64,000 nucleotides of DNA from Symploca sp. SIO1C2 (GCA_010672925.1 JAAHFP010000014.1:1-64000); one strand, 5' to 3'; shown: positions 8,559-17,595, numbered from the stretch's first letter. The notes: a model not told the origin generated them from the letters alone. Program-made: numbers and translations.

Positions 8559-9677
8559 ATGAATCCAGGAATTGACCTCCAAGGAACTTTTATTCAAACC
8601 CTCAAAGACTTGGGCATCCCAGCCGGTACAGCTAAAGCTATTTGGATGCCCCTACCAATGTTCCTCATGATTATCGGCGCAACTGTGGGCGTTTTGGTAG
8701 TCGTCTGGCTAGAACGGAAAATTTCAGCCGCAGCACAACAGCGGATTGGACCAGAATATGCCGGACCACTAGGTGTTCTCCAGCCAGTGGCAGATGGTAT
8801 CAAACTAGTCTTTAAAGAAGACATTGTCTCTGCCAAATCTGACCCATTGCTATTCACCCTCGGACCAGTTCTCGTCGTCATCCCTGTATTTCTGTCTTAT
8901 TTGATTGTCCCTTTTGGACAGAATCTGGTGATCACTGATGTCGGAACGGGAATATTCTTGTGGATCGCTCTATCGAGCATTCAACCGATTGGTTTACTGA
9001 TGTCGGGCTATGCTTCTAACAATAAGTATTCCTTATTAGGAGGCTTGAGAGCTGCAGCGCAGTCCATTAGTTACGAAATTCCTTTGGCATTATCAGTGCT
9101 GGCAGTTGTCATGATGTCTAACAGCCTCAGCACCATTGATATTGTCCAACAGCAATCCGGTTACGGTATTCTTGGCTGGAATGTTTGGCGTCAACCAGTA
9201 GGTTTCTTGATCTTTTGGATCGCTATCTTAGCAGAATGTGAACGACTGCCCTTTGACCTTCCTGAAGCGGAGGAAGAACTGGTTGCCGGATATCAAACCG
9301 AATATGCAGGGATGAAATTTGGTCTATTTTACGTTGGTTCTTACGTTAACCTAGTCCTCTCCTCTCTTCTCTTTGCGGTTCTTTACCTAGGTGGCTGGGA
9401 ATTTCCCTTTCCTCTAGACAAATTAGCTGGCTGGCTAGGTGTTAGTGAAAGTAGTTCCTGGCTTCAGATAGTTACCGCATCTTTGGGCATTATGATGACC
9501 TTGCTCAAAGCTTACTTGCTCCTTTTTATTGCAATTTTGCTACGCTGGACAGTGCCTCGTGTGCGCATTGACCAGCTACTCAATTTGGGTTGGAAGTTCT
9601 TACTACCAATTTCTCTGGTAAATCTCTTATTGACTGCGGCTCTCAAGTTAGCATTTCCCGTAGCTTTTGGTGGTTAG
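8559..9677 (+). CDS. ndhA: NAD(P)H-quinone oxidoreductase subunit 1
   Basis: Membrane subunit (NuoH/ND1 type) of thylakoid NDH-1, which oxidises reduced ferredoxin, passes electrons to plastoquinone and serves respiration, cyclic electron flow and CO2 uptake. The 372 residues contain eight or so membrane helices and the family motifs [20 protein letters not shown] (near residue 50) and [21 protein letters not shown] (near 230), which line the quinone channel. It is the first gene of a four-gene cluster in the usual cyanobacterial order A-I-G-E. The following 160-bp spacer is unusually long and carries a dispersed palindromic element. Confidence 0.98.
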   Translation: MNPGIDLQGTFIQTLKDLGIPAGTAKAIWMPLPMFLMIIGATVGVLVVVWLERKISAAAQQRIGPEYAGPLGVLQPVADGIKLVFKEDIVSAKSDPLLFTLGPVLVVIPVFLSYLIVPFGQNLVITDVGTGIFLWIALSSIQPIGLLMSGYASNNKYSLLGGLRAAAQSISYEIPLALSVLAVVMMSNSLSTIDIVQQQSGYGILGWNVWRQPVGFLIFWIAILAECERLPFDLPEAEEELVAGYQTEYAGMKFGLFYVGSYVNLVLSSLLFAVLYLGGWEFPFPLDKLAGWLGVSESSSWLQIVTASLGIMMTLLKAYLLLFIAILLRWTVPRVRIDQLLNLGWKFLLPISLVNLLLTAALKLAFPVAFGG

Positions 9678-9739
9678 TGAAGCGATACTTAATCTGAAAA
9701 TAGGAGCTACCAAGTCACCGATAGATTGATTTTCATTTC

Positions 9740-9785
9740 ATGCATGGTAGTGAAAAATCTTTTCATCGGGACTGCCTTCTGTCTT
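9740..9785. repeat. Dispersed hairpin element, copy 1 of 3
   Basis: A stretch around TGAAAAATCTTTTCATC followed by GGGACTGCCTTCTG. Two close relatives lie at 26852-26903 and 47915-47970. All three have the order GGTRGTGAAAAA, TTTTTCATYG, AGACTGCC or GGACTGCC. The centre is a short palindrome. It separates ndhA from ndhI. Confidence 0.75.
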
Positions 9786-9840
9786 CACACCACTGGTTAT
9801 TAACCAAAGACCAAGAACTTTAACAACTGAGAAAACAATC

Positions 9841-10413
9841 ATGATGAAGTTCCTCAAACAGGTTGGCGACTATGCCAAAGAAACTGTTCAAGCAGCCCGT
9901 TACATTGGTCAAGGTTTATCTGTCACCTTCGACCATATGCACCGGCGTCCTGTAACAGTGCAGTATCCTTATGAAAAGATAATCCCTTCTGAACGATATC
10001 GGGGTCGGATTCACTTTGAGTTCGACAAATGTATTGCCTGCGAAGTCTGTGTTAGAGTTTGTCCGATTAATCTACCAGTAGTGGATTACGAGTTTGATAA
10101 AGCCAGCAAGAAGAAAAATCTTAAGCACTACAGTATCGATTTCGGAGTTTGCATTTTCTGCGCTAACTGCATTGAATACTGCCCAACTAACTGTCTGTCG
10201 GCTACTGAAGAGTATGAGCTTGCTTCCTACGATCGCCATGAACTCAACTATGATAACGTGGCCTTAGGACGCTTACCCTACAAAGTTACTCAAGACCCGA
10301 TGGTTACTCCCCTAAGAGAATTCGCTTACTTGCCAAAAGGCGTTACTGACCCCCACGATTTACCAGCAGGTTCTCAACGCCCGGGTTTACGTCCAGAAGA
10401 GATGGTGGATTAG
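9841..10413 (+). CDS. ndhI: NAD(P)H-quinone oxidoreductase subunit I (2x 4Fe-4S)
   Basis: Iron-sulphur subunit at the junction of the peripheral and membrane arms of NDH-1, carrying electrons towards plastoquinone. In 190 residues there are two 4Fe-4S motifs: [16 protein letters not shown] near residue 61 and [16 protein letters not shown] near residue 104. The start is ATGATG at 9841; either ATG is possible. The C-terminal 40 residues (after [13 protein letters not shown]) are the usual cyanobacterial extension. The stop falls where a GGTAGGT heptamer array begins. Confidence 0.98.
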   Translation: MMKFLKQVGDYAKETVQAARYIGQGLSVTFDHMHRRPVTVQYPYEKIIPSERYRGRIHFEFDKCIACEVCVRVCPINLPVVDYEFDKASKKKNLKHYSIDFGVCIFCANCIEYCPTNCLSATEEYELASYDRHELNYDNVALGRLPYKVTQDPMVTPLREFAYLPKGVTDPHDLPAGSQRPGLRPEEMVD

Positions 10414-10560
10414 GTGTTAGGTGGTAGGTGGCAGGTGGCAGGTGGTAGGTGGCAGATTTTTAAGCTATTTATCTAAATGTTGAAACTCTTCCAATTCCCA
10501 ATTCCCCATTCGACCTTCGACCTTCGACCTTCCCTATTCCCTATTCCCCATTCCCAATAG
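10412..10560. repeat. Repeat-filled spacer between ndhI and ndhG
   Basis: Two repeat types occupy almost the whole 169-bp gap: GGTAGGTGGCAGGT heptamers (10412-10455) and mixed ATTCCCA, TCGACCT and TATTCCC heptamers (10491-10560). They separate two genes that are expected to be co-transcribed. Confidence 0.85.
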
Positions 10561-10582
10561 ATTGTGAGGAGATTAAGTAATT

Positions 10583-11215
10583 GTGAATTTAGCCGAAGGC
10601 GTTCAAATTGTTTCAGTTGGTCTACTATCTGTAATGATGCTAGGGGCTGCTTTAGGAGTAGTCCTGATTAATAATATTGTCTACTCAGCTTTTTTACTGG
10701 GTGGTGTTTTCGTCAGCATTGCGGGTTTATACCTTTTACTCAATGCCGACTTTGTAGCAGCAGCACAAATATTGGTTTATGTTGGGGCAGTCAATGTTTT
10801 GATTTTGTTTGCCATCATGCTGGTGAACAAAAGGCAAGATTTTCCTCCCATGGCTAAGAGTTGGATTCGCAAGGTATCAACCGGGTTAGTTTGTCTTGGT
10901 TTGTTTGCCCTTCTCGGGACCATGGTGCTAGCTACCAGTTGGTATAGCTACAGTGAACCGGTTGTTATTAGTCAAAGCCCTGTTACAGAAATTGGTTTGC
11001 ATTTCTTCAGCGACTTTTTACTACCTTTTGAGCTAGCTTCTGTACTTTTATTGATGGCTATGGTAGGGGCAATTATCCTAGCCCGTAGAGATTATATTCC
11101 TGAAGAATTGGTTTCTGGAGATACTGAAATTAAGACAGCTTCAACTTTACCGGAACGTCCCAGTGTTCGTGAGTTAGCTTCAGTAGCTGGTGATGCCAGC
11201 AAGTTACCACGTTAA
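10583..11215 (+). CDS. ndhG: NAD(P)H-quinone oxidoreductase subunit 6
   Basis: Membrane subunit (NuoJ/ND6 type) of NDH-1. The 210 residues carry about five membrane helices within the first 170 and a hydrophilic tail ending VAGDASKLPR. The stretch QILVYVGAVNVLILFAIMLV is the family signature in the third helix, and LLLMAMVGAIILARRD closes the last. Translation starts at GTG 10583, since no ATG precedes the conserved N-terminus, with GAGGAG 17-20 bp upstream as a distant ribosome site. Confidence 0.97.
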   Translation: MNLAEGVQIVSVGLLSVMMLGAALGVVLINNIVYSAFLLGGVFVSIAGLYLLLNADFVAAAQILVYVGAVNVLILFAIMLVNKRQDFPPMAKSWIRKVSTGLVCLGLFALLGTMVLATSWYSYSEPVVISQSPVTEIGLHFFSDFLLPFELASVLLLMAMVGAIILARRDYIPEELVSGDTEIKTASTLPERPSVRELASVAGDASKLPR

Positions 11216-11252
11216 GACTCTCTTTTTCGATTAGAGAGCAGTCTTGTTTTTT
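11214..11252 (+). terminator. Hairpin with T-run between ndhG and ndhE
   Basis: Arms AAGAC-TCTCT and AGAGAG-CA-GTCTT, with a 2-nt bulge, are followed by GTTTTTTG. It begins within the ndhG stop codon and looks like an intrinsic terminator inside a gene cluster. It could set the ndhG/ndhE ratio by partial termination, or act as an RNA-processing or stability hairpin. Confidence 0.6.
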
Positions 11253-11275
11253 GTTAATCACTTTCTTGAAAATTG

Positions 11276-11581
11276 ATGGAACTTCAGTACTTCTTACTTC
11301 TAGCTGCTGCCCTATTCTGTATTGGTATTTATGGCTTGATTACCAGCCGCAACGCTGTGCGAGTGCTGATGTCGATTGAGCTGATGCTGAATGCAGTAAA
11401 CCTGAATTTAATGGGTTTTTCCAATTTTATGGATCCCGTAGGAATTAAAGGTCAAGTTTTTACTGTATTTGTCATTACTGTCGCAGCAGCAGAGGCAGCA
11501 GTAGGTTTAGCGATTGTACTAGCAATTTATCGCAACCGCGATACGGTAGATATGGAGCAATTTAATCTCCTAAAGTGGTGA
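11276..11581 (+). CDS. ndhE: NAD(P)H-quinone oxidoreductase subunit 4L
   Basis: Small membrane subunit (NuoK/ND4L type) of NDH-1: 101 residues and three helices, with [20 protein letters not shown]-like family sequence (here [20 protein letters not shown]) containing the conserved Glu of helix two, and [15 protein letters not shown] with the second Glu. I place the start at ATG 11276; the TTG just before it would only add one Met. It is the last gene of the ndhA-I-G-E cluster and follows a terminator-like hairpin. Confidence 0.97.
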   Translation: MELQYFLLLAAALFCIGIYGLITSRNAVRVLMSIELMLNAVNLNLMGFSNFMDPVGIKGQVFTVFVITVAAAEAAVGLAIVLAIYRNRDTVDMEQFNLLKW

Positions 11582-11601
11582 AATTTGTCCCCAATCGTGG
11601 C

Positions 11602-11636
11602 ACTGGCATCTTGCCAGTCCATTGATTGAACAATGG
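11602..11636 (+). terminator. Double hairpin after ndhE
   Basis: ACTGGCA-TCT-TGCCAGT (11602-11618) is directly followed by CCATTG and CAATGG arms (11619-11636). It ends the ndh cluster, though no clear T-run follows. The first hairpin resembles a palindrome common in cyanobacterial spacers. Confidence 0.5.
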
Positions 11637-11849
11637 TGGCAATTTCAACCATTTTTTGCTAATATTATTCATAATGGAATAGTTGTGCACATATAAACTA
11701 TTCTTGCAAGCTTGATTAAAAATCAAAAAAGCCAGTGCTGCAAGCAGAAGCCGCAGTCTAGCAAGAGAGCAGACGGCTCCAAGGGAAAAAATAGGTTGCA
11801 AGTTAGAAGGGAATTATAACTGTTTATCCGAACTTGATATTACGCCACA

Positions 11850-12194
11850 TCAAGCGGTTAACCCTGAGCGTTGGACTAGCAAAGCACGGTATCTTTGAAC
11901 TTGACGAAGGGTAGTTTCTCCTAAGCCAGTAACTTGATAGTATTTACGTCTGGCTCCACCTGTTTCTTCACTCTCGTCACCCCAACGCCATTTGAGCAGT
12001 CCTTTCTTCTCCAAGCGATTGAGAGCAGGGTAAAGACTACCAAAGCTCAAGGGAATAGGTCTATCTGGGTTAAGTTTATCAAGGATTTCTAAGCCGTACA
12101 GCTCTTTACCCAGTAGAACTGTCACAATGTCTTCATCAATGGCTGAAAGCTTGACTGGCTTGGTGTCTTCTTTATTTTTCTGTTTCTTGGGCAT
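11850..12194 (-). CDS. PadR-family transcriptional regulator
   Basis: A 114-residue DNA-binding protein of the PadR family. After a basic N-terminus (MPKKQKNKEDTKPVK) the winged helix shows LGKELYGLEILDKLN, the recognition-helix motif SFGSLYPALNRLEKKGLL and the wing RRKYYQVTGLGE. The C-terminal dimerisation helix is short. PadR proteins are usually repressors controlled by a small ligand. It points away from the ABC importer and is convergent with ndhE, so a target is not obvious; the 192-bp divergent region before the importer is the natural place for its operator. Confidence 0.9.
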   Translation of the reverse strand: MPKKQKNKEDTKPVKLSAIDEDIVTVLLGKELYGLEILDKLNPDRPIPLSFGSLYPALNRLEKKGLLKWRWGDESEETGGARRKYYQVTGLGETTLRQVQRYRALLVQRSGLTA

Positions 12195-12342
12195 CTTCCA
12201 TCTGAATTAGTTGGAGTATGATATTTACTATGGTATCTGATAAATATAGAATTGTTTAGTTTGTTCTCATCAAAACCGACGTTTCATTCCCCATGTTGTC
12301 TCCCAGGGGATGAGTTAAAATTGCATTGCATATTGGCTTAAC

Positions 12343-12398
12343 CAATGACCAATAACCAATAACCAATAACAAATGACAAATGACAAATGACAAATGAC
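12343..12398. repeat. CAAATGA/CCAATAA heptamer array over the proV start
   Basis: About eight heptamers (ACCAATA, then ACAAATG) run directly into the coding region. Each CAAATGA copy carries an ATG, so the array offers ATGs in all three frames. The copy at 12387 is in frame with proV and encodes its first residues MTND. Confidence 0.85.
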
Positions 12399-13574
12399 CA
12401 ACCCAAAATTCGCATTGAGCATCTGATTAAAATTTATGGTGACAAGCCTCGTACTGCTCTCAAACTGTTTCGGGAAGGTGGAACCAGAGATTCTATTTTA
12501 CAGGCGACTGGTCAGGTTTTAGGTATTGCCGATGTATCAGTGACCATCAATAAAGGGGAATTGTTTGTCATCATGGGGTTATCCGGTTCTGGAAAATCTA
12601 CCCTGGTTCGCTGCATTAACCGTTTAATTAATCCGACTAGTGGCAATATATATCTAGATGAAGAAGATATTGCCCACGTCGATGAACAAAGGATGCGAGA
12701 AATTCGCTTAACCAAAGTTTCGATGGTATTTCAGCGCTTTGGCTTATTTCCCCACAAAACTGTAGCAGAGAATGTAGAGTATGGCCTGAAAGTCCGGGGA
12801 ATAGATAAAGCCAAGCGCCGCCAAAAATCCCTTTCGACTCTAGAAGTGGTAGGCTTAAGTCAATGGGCAGATTATTTACCATCTTCCCTTAGTGGTGGGA
12901 TGCAGCAACGGGTAGGTTTAGCTCGTGCTTTAGCCACTGATGCAGACATTTTGCTTATGGATGAGCCTTTCAGTGCTCTGGATCCCCTAATTCGACGAGA
13001 GATGCAGGATGAGTTGCTGCGACTCCAAAAACAATTGCAAAAAACAATTGTTTTTATCAGCCATGATATTCACGAAGCATTAAAAATCGGCGATCATATT
13101 GGTGTCATGAAAGATGGCTATATCGTCCAAATTGGCACACCAGAGGAGTTGATTACCCAACCGGCTGACGACTATATACGGGCTTTTCTTCAAGATGTTA
13201 ACCGTGCTCAAGTCCTTACTGCCAGCTCAATTGCTCGTAAAATAACTCCTTTGGTTCTCGGTCGAGACTCAACCAGAGGAGCATTGGCAGAAATGGTAGA
13301 CTATAACCTCCAACATTTGTATGTTGTTGATGAGTACGGCAAACCGGTGGGTGTAGTCAATAAACTCACCATGGAAGCAGCTGTTCAACAAGAATGTGAT
13401 GACTTTACTAGCCTCATGCAAACCGACTTCCCCACTGTTGAGGCTCCAACCTACCTAGAAAACATTTTTCACCTCTACCAACAAGGAATTCCTGTTGCTG
13501 TAGTTGATGAAGAAGGCAAGTTTACAGGAGTTGTAGAATACTCTGATGTGCTGGCTAGTATTGGGAAAGATTAA
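12387..13574 (+). CDS. proV: Glycine betaine/proline-type ABC transporter ATPase
   Basis: ATP-binding subunit of a compatible-solute (OpuA/ProU type) importer. In 395 residues: Walker A GLSGSGKST near 63-71, Q-loop VFQRFGLFP, signature LSGGMQQR, Walker B ILLMDEPFSALDP and the switch His in ISHDIHEA, followed by a tandem CBS pair from about 270 that in OpuA senses ionic strength. It starts inside the heptamer array, without a recognisable ribosome site. The partner gene follows after 121 bp of repeats and fuses the permease with the binding protein. Substrate specificity between betaine, choline and proline is not decided by the sequence. Confidence 0.93.
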   Translation: MTNDQPKIRIEHLIKIYGDKPRTALKLFREGGTRDSILQATGQVLGIADVSVTINKGELFVIMGLSGSGKSTLVRCINRLINPTSGNIYLDEEDIAHVDEQRMREIRLTKVSMVFQRFGLFPHKTVAENVEYGLKVRGIDKAKRRQKSLSTLEVVGLSQWADYLPSSLSGGMQQRVGLARALATDADILLMDEPFSALDPLIRREMQDELLRLQKQLQKTIVFISHDIHEALKIGDHIGVMKDGYIVQIGTPEELITQPADDYIRAFLQDVNRAQVLTASSIARKITPLVLGRDSTRGALAEMVDYNLQHLYVVDEYGKPVGVVNKLTMEAAVQQECDDFTSLMQTDFPTVEAPTYLENIFHLYQQGIPVAVVDEEGKFTGVVEYSDVLASIGKD

Positions 13575-13700
13575 GAATTTAGAATTTAGAATTTAGAATT
13601 TAGAATTGGGAATTGGGTTTTTGCGTAAATTCTGAACCAATGACCAACAACAAACAACAAACAACCAATAACAAATGACAAACAACAAATAATAAATGAC
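13574..13700. repeat. GAATTTA and CAAACAA heptamers between importer genes
   Basis: GAATTTA units (13574-13618) turn into AATTGGG, then a CAACAAA/CAATAAC/AAATGAC array (13641-13700) reaches the start codon of the permease gene. It fills nearly the entire spacer. Confidence 0.85.
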
Positions 13701-15675
13701 CAATAACATAAATTTATTTTTAAATCCTTTCGAGCTATATAATATACCCCTTGACGATTGGATTAGCGCTGCTATTGATTTCCTGGTTAATAACTTTCGT
13801 CCCCTCTTCCAAGCTATTCGTTTTCCCGTTAGCTTAGCTCTTGATGGCATAGAATGGCTTTTTCTGGCTATTCCTCCCCTAATTTTTTTATTAATTATTG
13901 GCTTAATCGTATGGCAATTAGCTGGTAGAGCGATTGCAATTTATAGTGTTATTGCCCTAACCTTGATTGGCTTCCTGGGAATTTGGGAGGAAGCGATGGT
14001 CTCCCTAGCATTAGTGATGACAGCAGTAGCGTTTTGTACTGTGGTTGGCATTCCCGTTGGTATTGCCTCTGCTAAAAGCGATCGCGTGGATGGATTAGTT
14101 AAACCACTGCTGGATGTGATGCAAACTATCCCTTCCTTTGTCTACCTAGTCCCAGTGGTGATGCTGTTTGGTATTGGTAAAATTCCTGGGGTAATGGCTA
14201 CTTTTATTGTTGCAGTACCGCCTCTAATTCGCTTAACTAACTTGGGAATTCGGCAAGTATCCCTGGAAGTGGTAGAAGCTGCTCAATCTTTTGGTTCTAC
14301 TCCTTCTCAACTACTGTGGGAAGTGCAAATTCCCCTGGCTTTACCAACCATTCTCGCTGGCTTGAACCAAACTGTGTTATTGGCACTAGCTATGTCCGTG
14401 GTGACCTCAATGATTGCCGTGCCAGGACTAGGACTAATCGTACTGCAAGGAGTTGGTCGCTTGGATGTGGGACTAGCGGCAGTTGGGGGATTGGGTATTG
14501 TCCTTATTGCTGTTATGCTAGATAGAGTTGCCCAAGCTGTAGGTAAAAGTAACAGTCAGCTCCCTTGGAAACAGCGAGGTCCAATTGGTTTTCTTCTCTC
14601 CCAATCAGGTTCTCAGAAACTAACTTCAGTTAGCATCACTCTTGCCTTTTTCCTCACTTTGTATGCTGGTTTGTTCACTGGGCAACCAACGACTCAAGCT
14701 ACCATAGAAGCAACTACACCAGAAATAGCAATGCCAGGACAAGGAATGATGGTAAGTTCTGGTGTTGGTACAACTACAAGTTCCAGGTTTCTGACAGAAG
14801 TTCTTAACCTAGGATTGTCCAACCTCGGTTATAGGATCAAAGAACAACAACTCAGCAGTATTCCTACTATGCATATTGGTGTAGTTCAAGGGGACTTAGA
14901 CTTCTATGGTAGTCACTGGGAAACCTTGCATGAACCATTCTTTCAAAAAAATGGTGGAGAAGAGAATTTAGAACGAGTAGGAACTATTCTATCCAATACC
15001 TTGCAAGGGTATCAAATTGATAAAAAAACTGCTGATGAATACCATATCACCAACCTCAAACAACTCCAAGACCCAAAAATTGCTAAACTCTTTGACTCAG
15101 ATGGTAATGGTAAGGCGAATTTAATCGGTTGCATTCCCGGTTGGAGTTGTGAGTCAGTGATCGATCATCACTTGCAAGCTTACGAACTCAAGGATACTGT
15201 GGAACACATCCAAGGGGATTATTCTGCTCTTATGGGAGATATCTTAACTCGTCATCAGCAAGGCAAACCTATACTGTACTATGCTTGGACTCCTAATTGG
15301 ATAGCTTCTTTGTTAGAACCGGGTAAAGATGCAGTTTGGTTAGAGGTTCCCTTCACTAGTTTACCTCAGGAGCAGGGAGAGTTGGGTGAACAAGACACCT
15401 CGGTAGAAGGGAAAAATCTCGGATTTGCTGTTGATCAAGTTCGTGTTTTAGCAAACAAGAAATTTCTGAATGCCAACCCGTCTGCTAAACGGTGGTTTGA
15501 GTTAGTTCAAATTCCCATTGAAGAGGTTAATGCTCAACAAAAACTGGTTCAACAGGGGGAAAATAAGCCAGCAGATATCCGTCGCCATGCTCAAGATTGG
15601 ATTAACCACCATCAGCAGTTGTTTGATAGTTGGGTAGGAGAAGCAAGGCTTGTTTACTCATCCTCCGTACTTTAG
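13696..15675 (+). CDS. Fused permease and substrate-binding protein of betaine-type importer
   Basis: A 659-residue ProW-ProX fusion, the OpuABC arrangement. Membrane helices span about 50-310; the ABC-permease domain with the EAA-like stretch EAAQSFGSTPSQLLWEVQIP lies near 195-215. After a last helix (ITLAFFLTLYAGLFTG) the OpuAC-type binding domain runs from about 345 to 650, outside the membrane, and includes VQGDLDFYGSHWE and a LIGCIPGWSCES segment. The N-terminal MTNN is repeat-derived. With the ATPase gene upstream it forms a complete importer for a quaternary amine or proline, relevant to salt stress. Confidence 0.92.
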   Translation: MTNNINLFLNPFELYNIPLDDWISAAIDFLVNNFRPLFQAIRFPVSLALDGIEWLFLAIPPLIFLLIIGLIVWQLAGRAIAIYSVIALTLIGFLGIWEEAMVSLALVMTAVAFCTVVGIPVGIASAKSDRVDGLVKPLLDVMQTIPSFVYLVPVVMLFGIGKIPGVMATFIVAVPPLIRLTNLGIRQVSLEVVEAAQSFGSTPSQLLWEVQIPLALPTILAGLNQTVLLALAMSVVTSMIAVPGLGLIVLQGVGRLDVGLAAVGGLGIVLIAVMLDRVAQAVGKSNSQLPWKQRGPIGFLLSQSGSQKLTSVSITLAFFLTLYAGLFTGQPTTQATIEATTPEIAMPGQGMMVSSGVGTTTSSRFLTEVLNLGLSNLGYRIKEQQLSSIPTMHIGVVQGDLDFYGSHWETLHEPFFQKNGGEENLERVGTILSNTLQGYQIDKKTADEYHITNLKQLQDPKIAKLFDSDGNGKANLIGCIPGWSCESVIDHHLQAYELKDTVEHIQGDYSALMGDILTRHQQGKPILYYAWTPNWIASLLEPGKDAVWLEVPFTSLPQEQGELGEQDTSVEGKNLGFAVDQVRVLANKKFLNANPSAKRWFELVQIPIEEVNAQQKLVQQGENKPADIRRHAQDWINHHQQLFDSWVGEARLVYSSSVL

Positions 15676-15709
15676 CCAGGGGATAGTGATTTCCTTGCCC
15701 TACCTTATT

Positions 15710-15751
15710 AGGTAACAAGGGGCTTCAACCCCTTGTTAACTTGCGTTACCT
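15710..15751. terminator. Two-level hairpin after the importer
   Basis: The inner arms AACAAGGGG and CCCCTTGTT are perfect, with a 6-nt loop; outer AGGTAAC and GTTACCT extend the symmetry. It lies between two converging genes and could act in both directions. It lacks a long T-run. Confidence 0.6.
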
Positions 15752-15795
15752 GAGAATGTATTAACCGCCCTGGCGACTGCTATATATCCCACCCT

Positions 15796-15823
15796 GTAGA
15801 AACGTTGCCTGCAACGTTTCTAC
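15796..15823. repeat. 28-bp perfect palindrome, GTAGARACG family
   Basis: Arms GTAGAAACGTTGC and its complement face each other across 2 nt, 6 bp beyond the 3' end of the DUF4335 gene. A palindrome of the same size and outer sequence (GTAGAGACG...) lies at 47778-47805. This pattern is typical of small REP-like palindromes in cyanobacteria. Confidence 0.8.
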
Positions 15824-15828
15824 AACCC

Positions 15829-17595
15829 TTATTCTAAAAATGTCTCTACTTGACCATCCTGCTTCAAAACTACGCGGATTGTGGGATTACCTTCTCCCTC
15901 TACTGGAGAAACAAATGGTTCGCCAACCTTAGGTATGGATGTGCGGTCTATGTAAGTTGTCGCAGCTTCCCCTAAGGGTATGATTCTTTGAAGAGAACCA
16001 TCTGTATTGAGAACCAAGCGATACTCCAAAATTTGCTCTAATTCCGCAGGAGGTTGCCATTTTGGTTGGAGATAATCCCTCACTTCTTTGACTTGAGGGA
16101 TGGCATCAAACAGCTTATCTTGATTATTACTAGGAACAGGAGCTTTGGGTGGTTCAAATTCCCTTTCTTGGGTATTAGTAGGCTCCTTGGAAGATTCAGA
16201 TATCCTTTCAGCTAAACTTCCTGAGGGAAGAGTAGGGATTGAGGGTAAAGAAGTAGGGGAATTAGCAACCTCAGGAATAGGAGAATTAGCAATCTCAGGA
16301 GTAGGGGAATCAGCAACCTCAGGAATAGAAGTTTTTTGCTCAAGAGACGGTAAATTTGGCAGAGGTGGCGGTGTTGCTAACGGTTTAGGTCTACTTGACT
16401 CTACTGGAGGATTACTTCTAGGAGATGTACCAGCACTGCTCCTGGTATTAGGAGTAACAGGACTAGGGCTAGGTACTGGACTACGAGTCAGAGGAGTTGG
16501 ACTAATAATAGGGGTTGGACTAGTAATAGGTGGTGGACTGATAATGGGAGTCTGACTACGAACTGGAGCGGTTCTCCGAATAGGAGCAGGGGATTGTGGC
16601 TGAATAATCGTAGTAGTCCTACCTGTGCTATCTGATGACGGTGAGTTGGTAATTGTAGGAGCAGGAGAATCGGCTTCAGGAGGTGGGGGAGTAACTGGAG
16701 AAGGAGGTAACAGTGTTGGTGAGGCAGTGAGAGGACTTGGGGGTACTAAGGTTGGTGTTGGTGCTGGTGGCACTTGGGTAAGGAGTGGAGCTTCTTTTGT
16801 GTCTTCTGTTGTACCAGAGTCTTGCTCCGCTGGAGGTGCAATTGCTTGCTCGTTGGTATTAGATGGCTCAAGTAATTTCACTCCCGCAGCCGTTACACCC
16901 ACTGCAAATACTACAGCCGCAGCAGCGCGAACCCAAGGAGGTAGACTTTGCTGTTCAGATGGGCTCAGGGCAGGTAAGGCTACAACATCGCTAGCATATT
17001 GCTCTAAAGCCGTAGCTAAGTCAAAGAGCTGCAAAACCGTCAGTTCAATAACTGGTCCTGATTCCTGGGTAGCCAGTTGACCAAGAAACAGATTATGGGC
17101 AACTAAGCCTTTTGGTTGTAGATAAATAGGAGAAAAGGGAGTCGGAGATTTGAGAGTTAGCAGTTTGGGGTTTGAAGGGAAACTGCGGACTGAGGATGAA
17201 TCGTTGAATTTGTCAAGTGTTTCTTCAGATTCTTGATCTGCTAACAATGTGGAGGGAGTGACACTAGATTCAGCTAAAGCCAGAGAACTCTGGTCATGGT
17301 TACCATTAGTCATGGGCAACAATAACGGCATTGACCTTGCTGAGGATTCCAGCAGGTTCTGCACATAGCCGTTAACCGCCTCAGATAACATTTCCAGTTC
17401 TGCTCCGTTTCCCTGGAGGGTCACCTGTTGGTCTTTGGTTTTTCTGGGATCATCAAAAGACAGCTCAAAGCCTAATTCTTTCAGCACCGACTGTCCCATC
17501 CAACGAGACAAGGGTGAGCTTTTTGCCCTAATTTTCAGGGTGCAGGTAGGTGGGGTGTAACTTCGCTCAACAGAATTAAAAAAAGGCATGATCAT
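15829..17595 (-). CDS. DUF4335 protein with Pro-rich region
   Basis: A cyanobacterial protein of unknown function, 588 residues. The N-terminal DUF4335 domain covers about 1-230 (SYTPPTCTLKI, RWMGQSVLKELGFELSFDDP). One membrane helix follows near 225-245 (WVRAAAAVVFAVGVTAAGV), then about 240 residues rich in Pro, Ser and Thr (PTPIISPTPLTRSP-like repeats), and a conserved C-terminal segment from about 500 (EYRLVLNTDGSLQRIIPLGE). The Pro-rich part is low complexity and may span the periplasm. The first ATG (17595) is part of a CAAATGA array; the ATG at 17589 is probably native. The upstream neighbour is DUF3038, with which it commonly occurs. Confidence 0.87.
   Translation of the reverse strand: MIMPFFNSVERSYTPPTCTLKIRAKSSPLSRWMGQSVLKELGFELSFDDPRKTKDQQVTLQGNGAELEMLSEAVNGYVQNLLESSARSMPLLLPMTNGNHDQSSLALAESSVTPSTLLADQESEETLDKFNDSSSVRSFPSNPKLLTLKSPTPFSPIYLQPKGLVAHNLFLGQLATQESGPVIELTVLQLFDLATALEQYASDVVALPALSPSEQQSLPPWVRAAAAVVFAVGVTAAGVKLLEPSNTNEQAIAPPAEQDSGTTEDTKEAPLLTQVPPAPTPTLVPPSPLTASPTLLPPSPVTPPPPEADSPAPTITNSPSSDSTGRTTTIIQPQSPAPIRRTAPVRSQTPIISPPPITSPTPIISPTPLTRSPVPSPSPVTPNTRSSAGTSPRSNPPVESSRPKPLATPPPLPNLPSLEQKTSIPEVADSPTPEIANSPIPEVANSPTSLPSIPTLPSGSLAERISESSKEPTNTQEREFEPPKAPVPSNNQDKLFDAIPQVKEVRDYLQPKWQPPAELEQILEYRLVLNTDGSLQRIIPLGEAATTYIDRTSIPKVGEPFVSPVEGEGNPTIRVVLKQDGQVETFLE

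Noticed and set aside
11562-11801. 79-residue minus-strand frame containing TGKMPVPRL
   Set aside because: TGKMPVPRL is the translation of a common spacer hairpin (ACTGGCATCTTGCCAGT), and the frame overlaps the end of ndhE.
16145-17080. Plus-strand Gly/Val-rich frames opposite the DUF4335 gene
   Set aside because: Mirror of the Pro/Ser-rich coding region on the minus strand.
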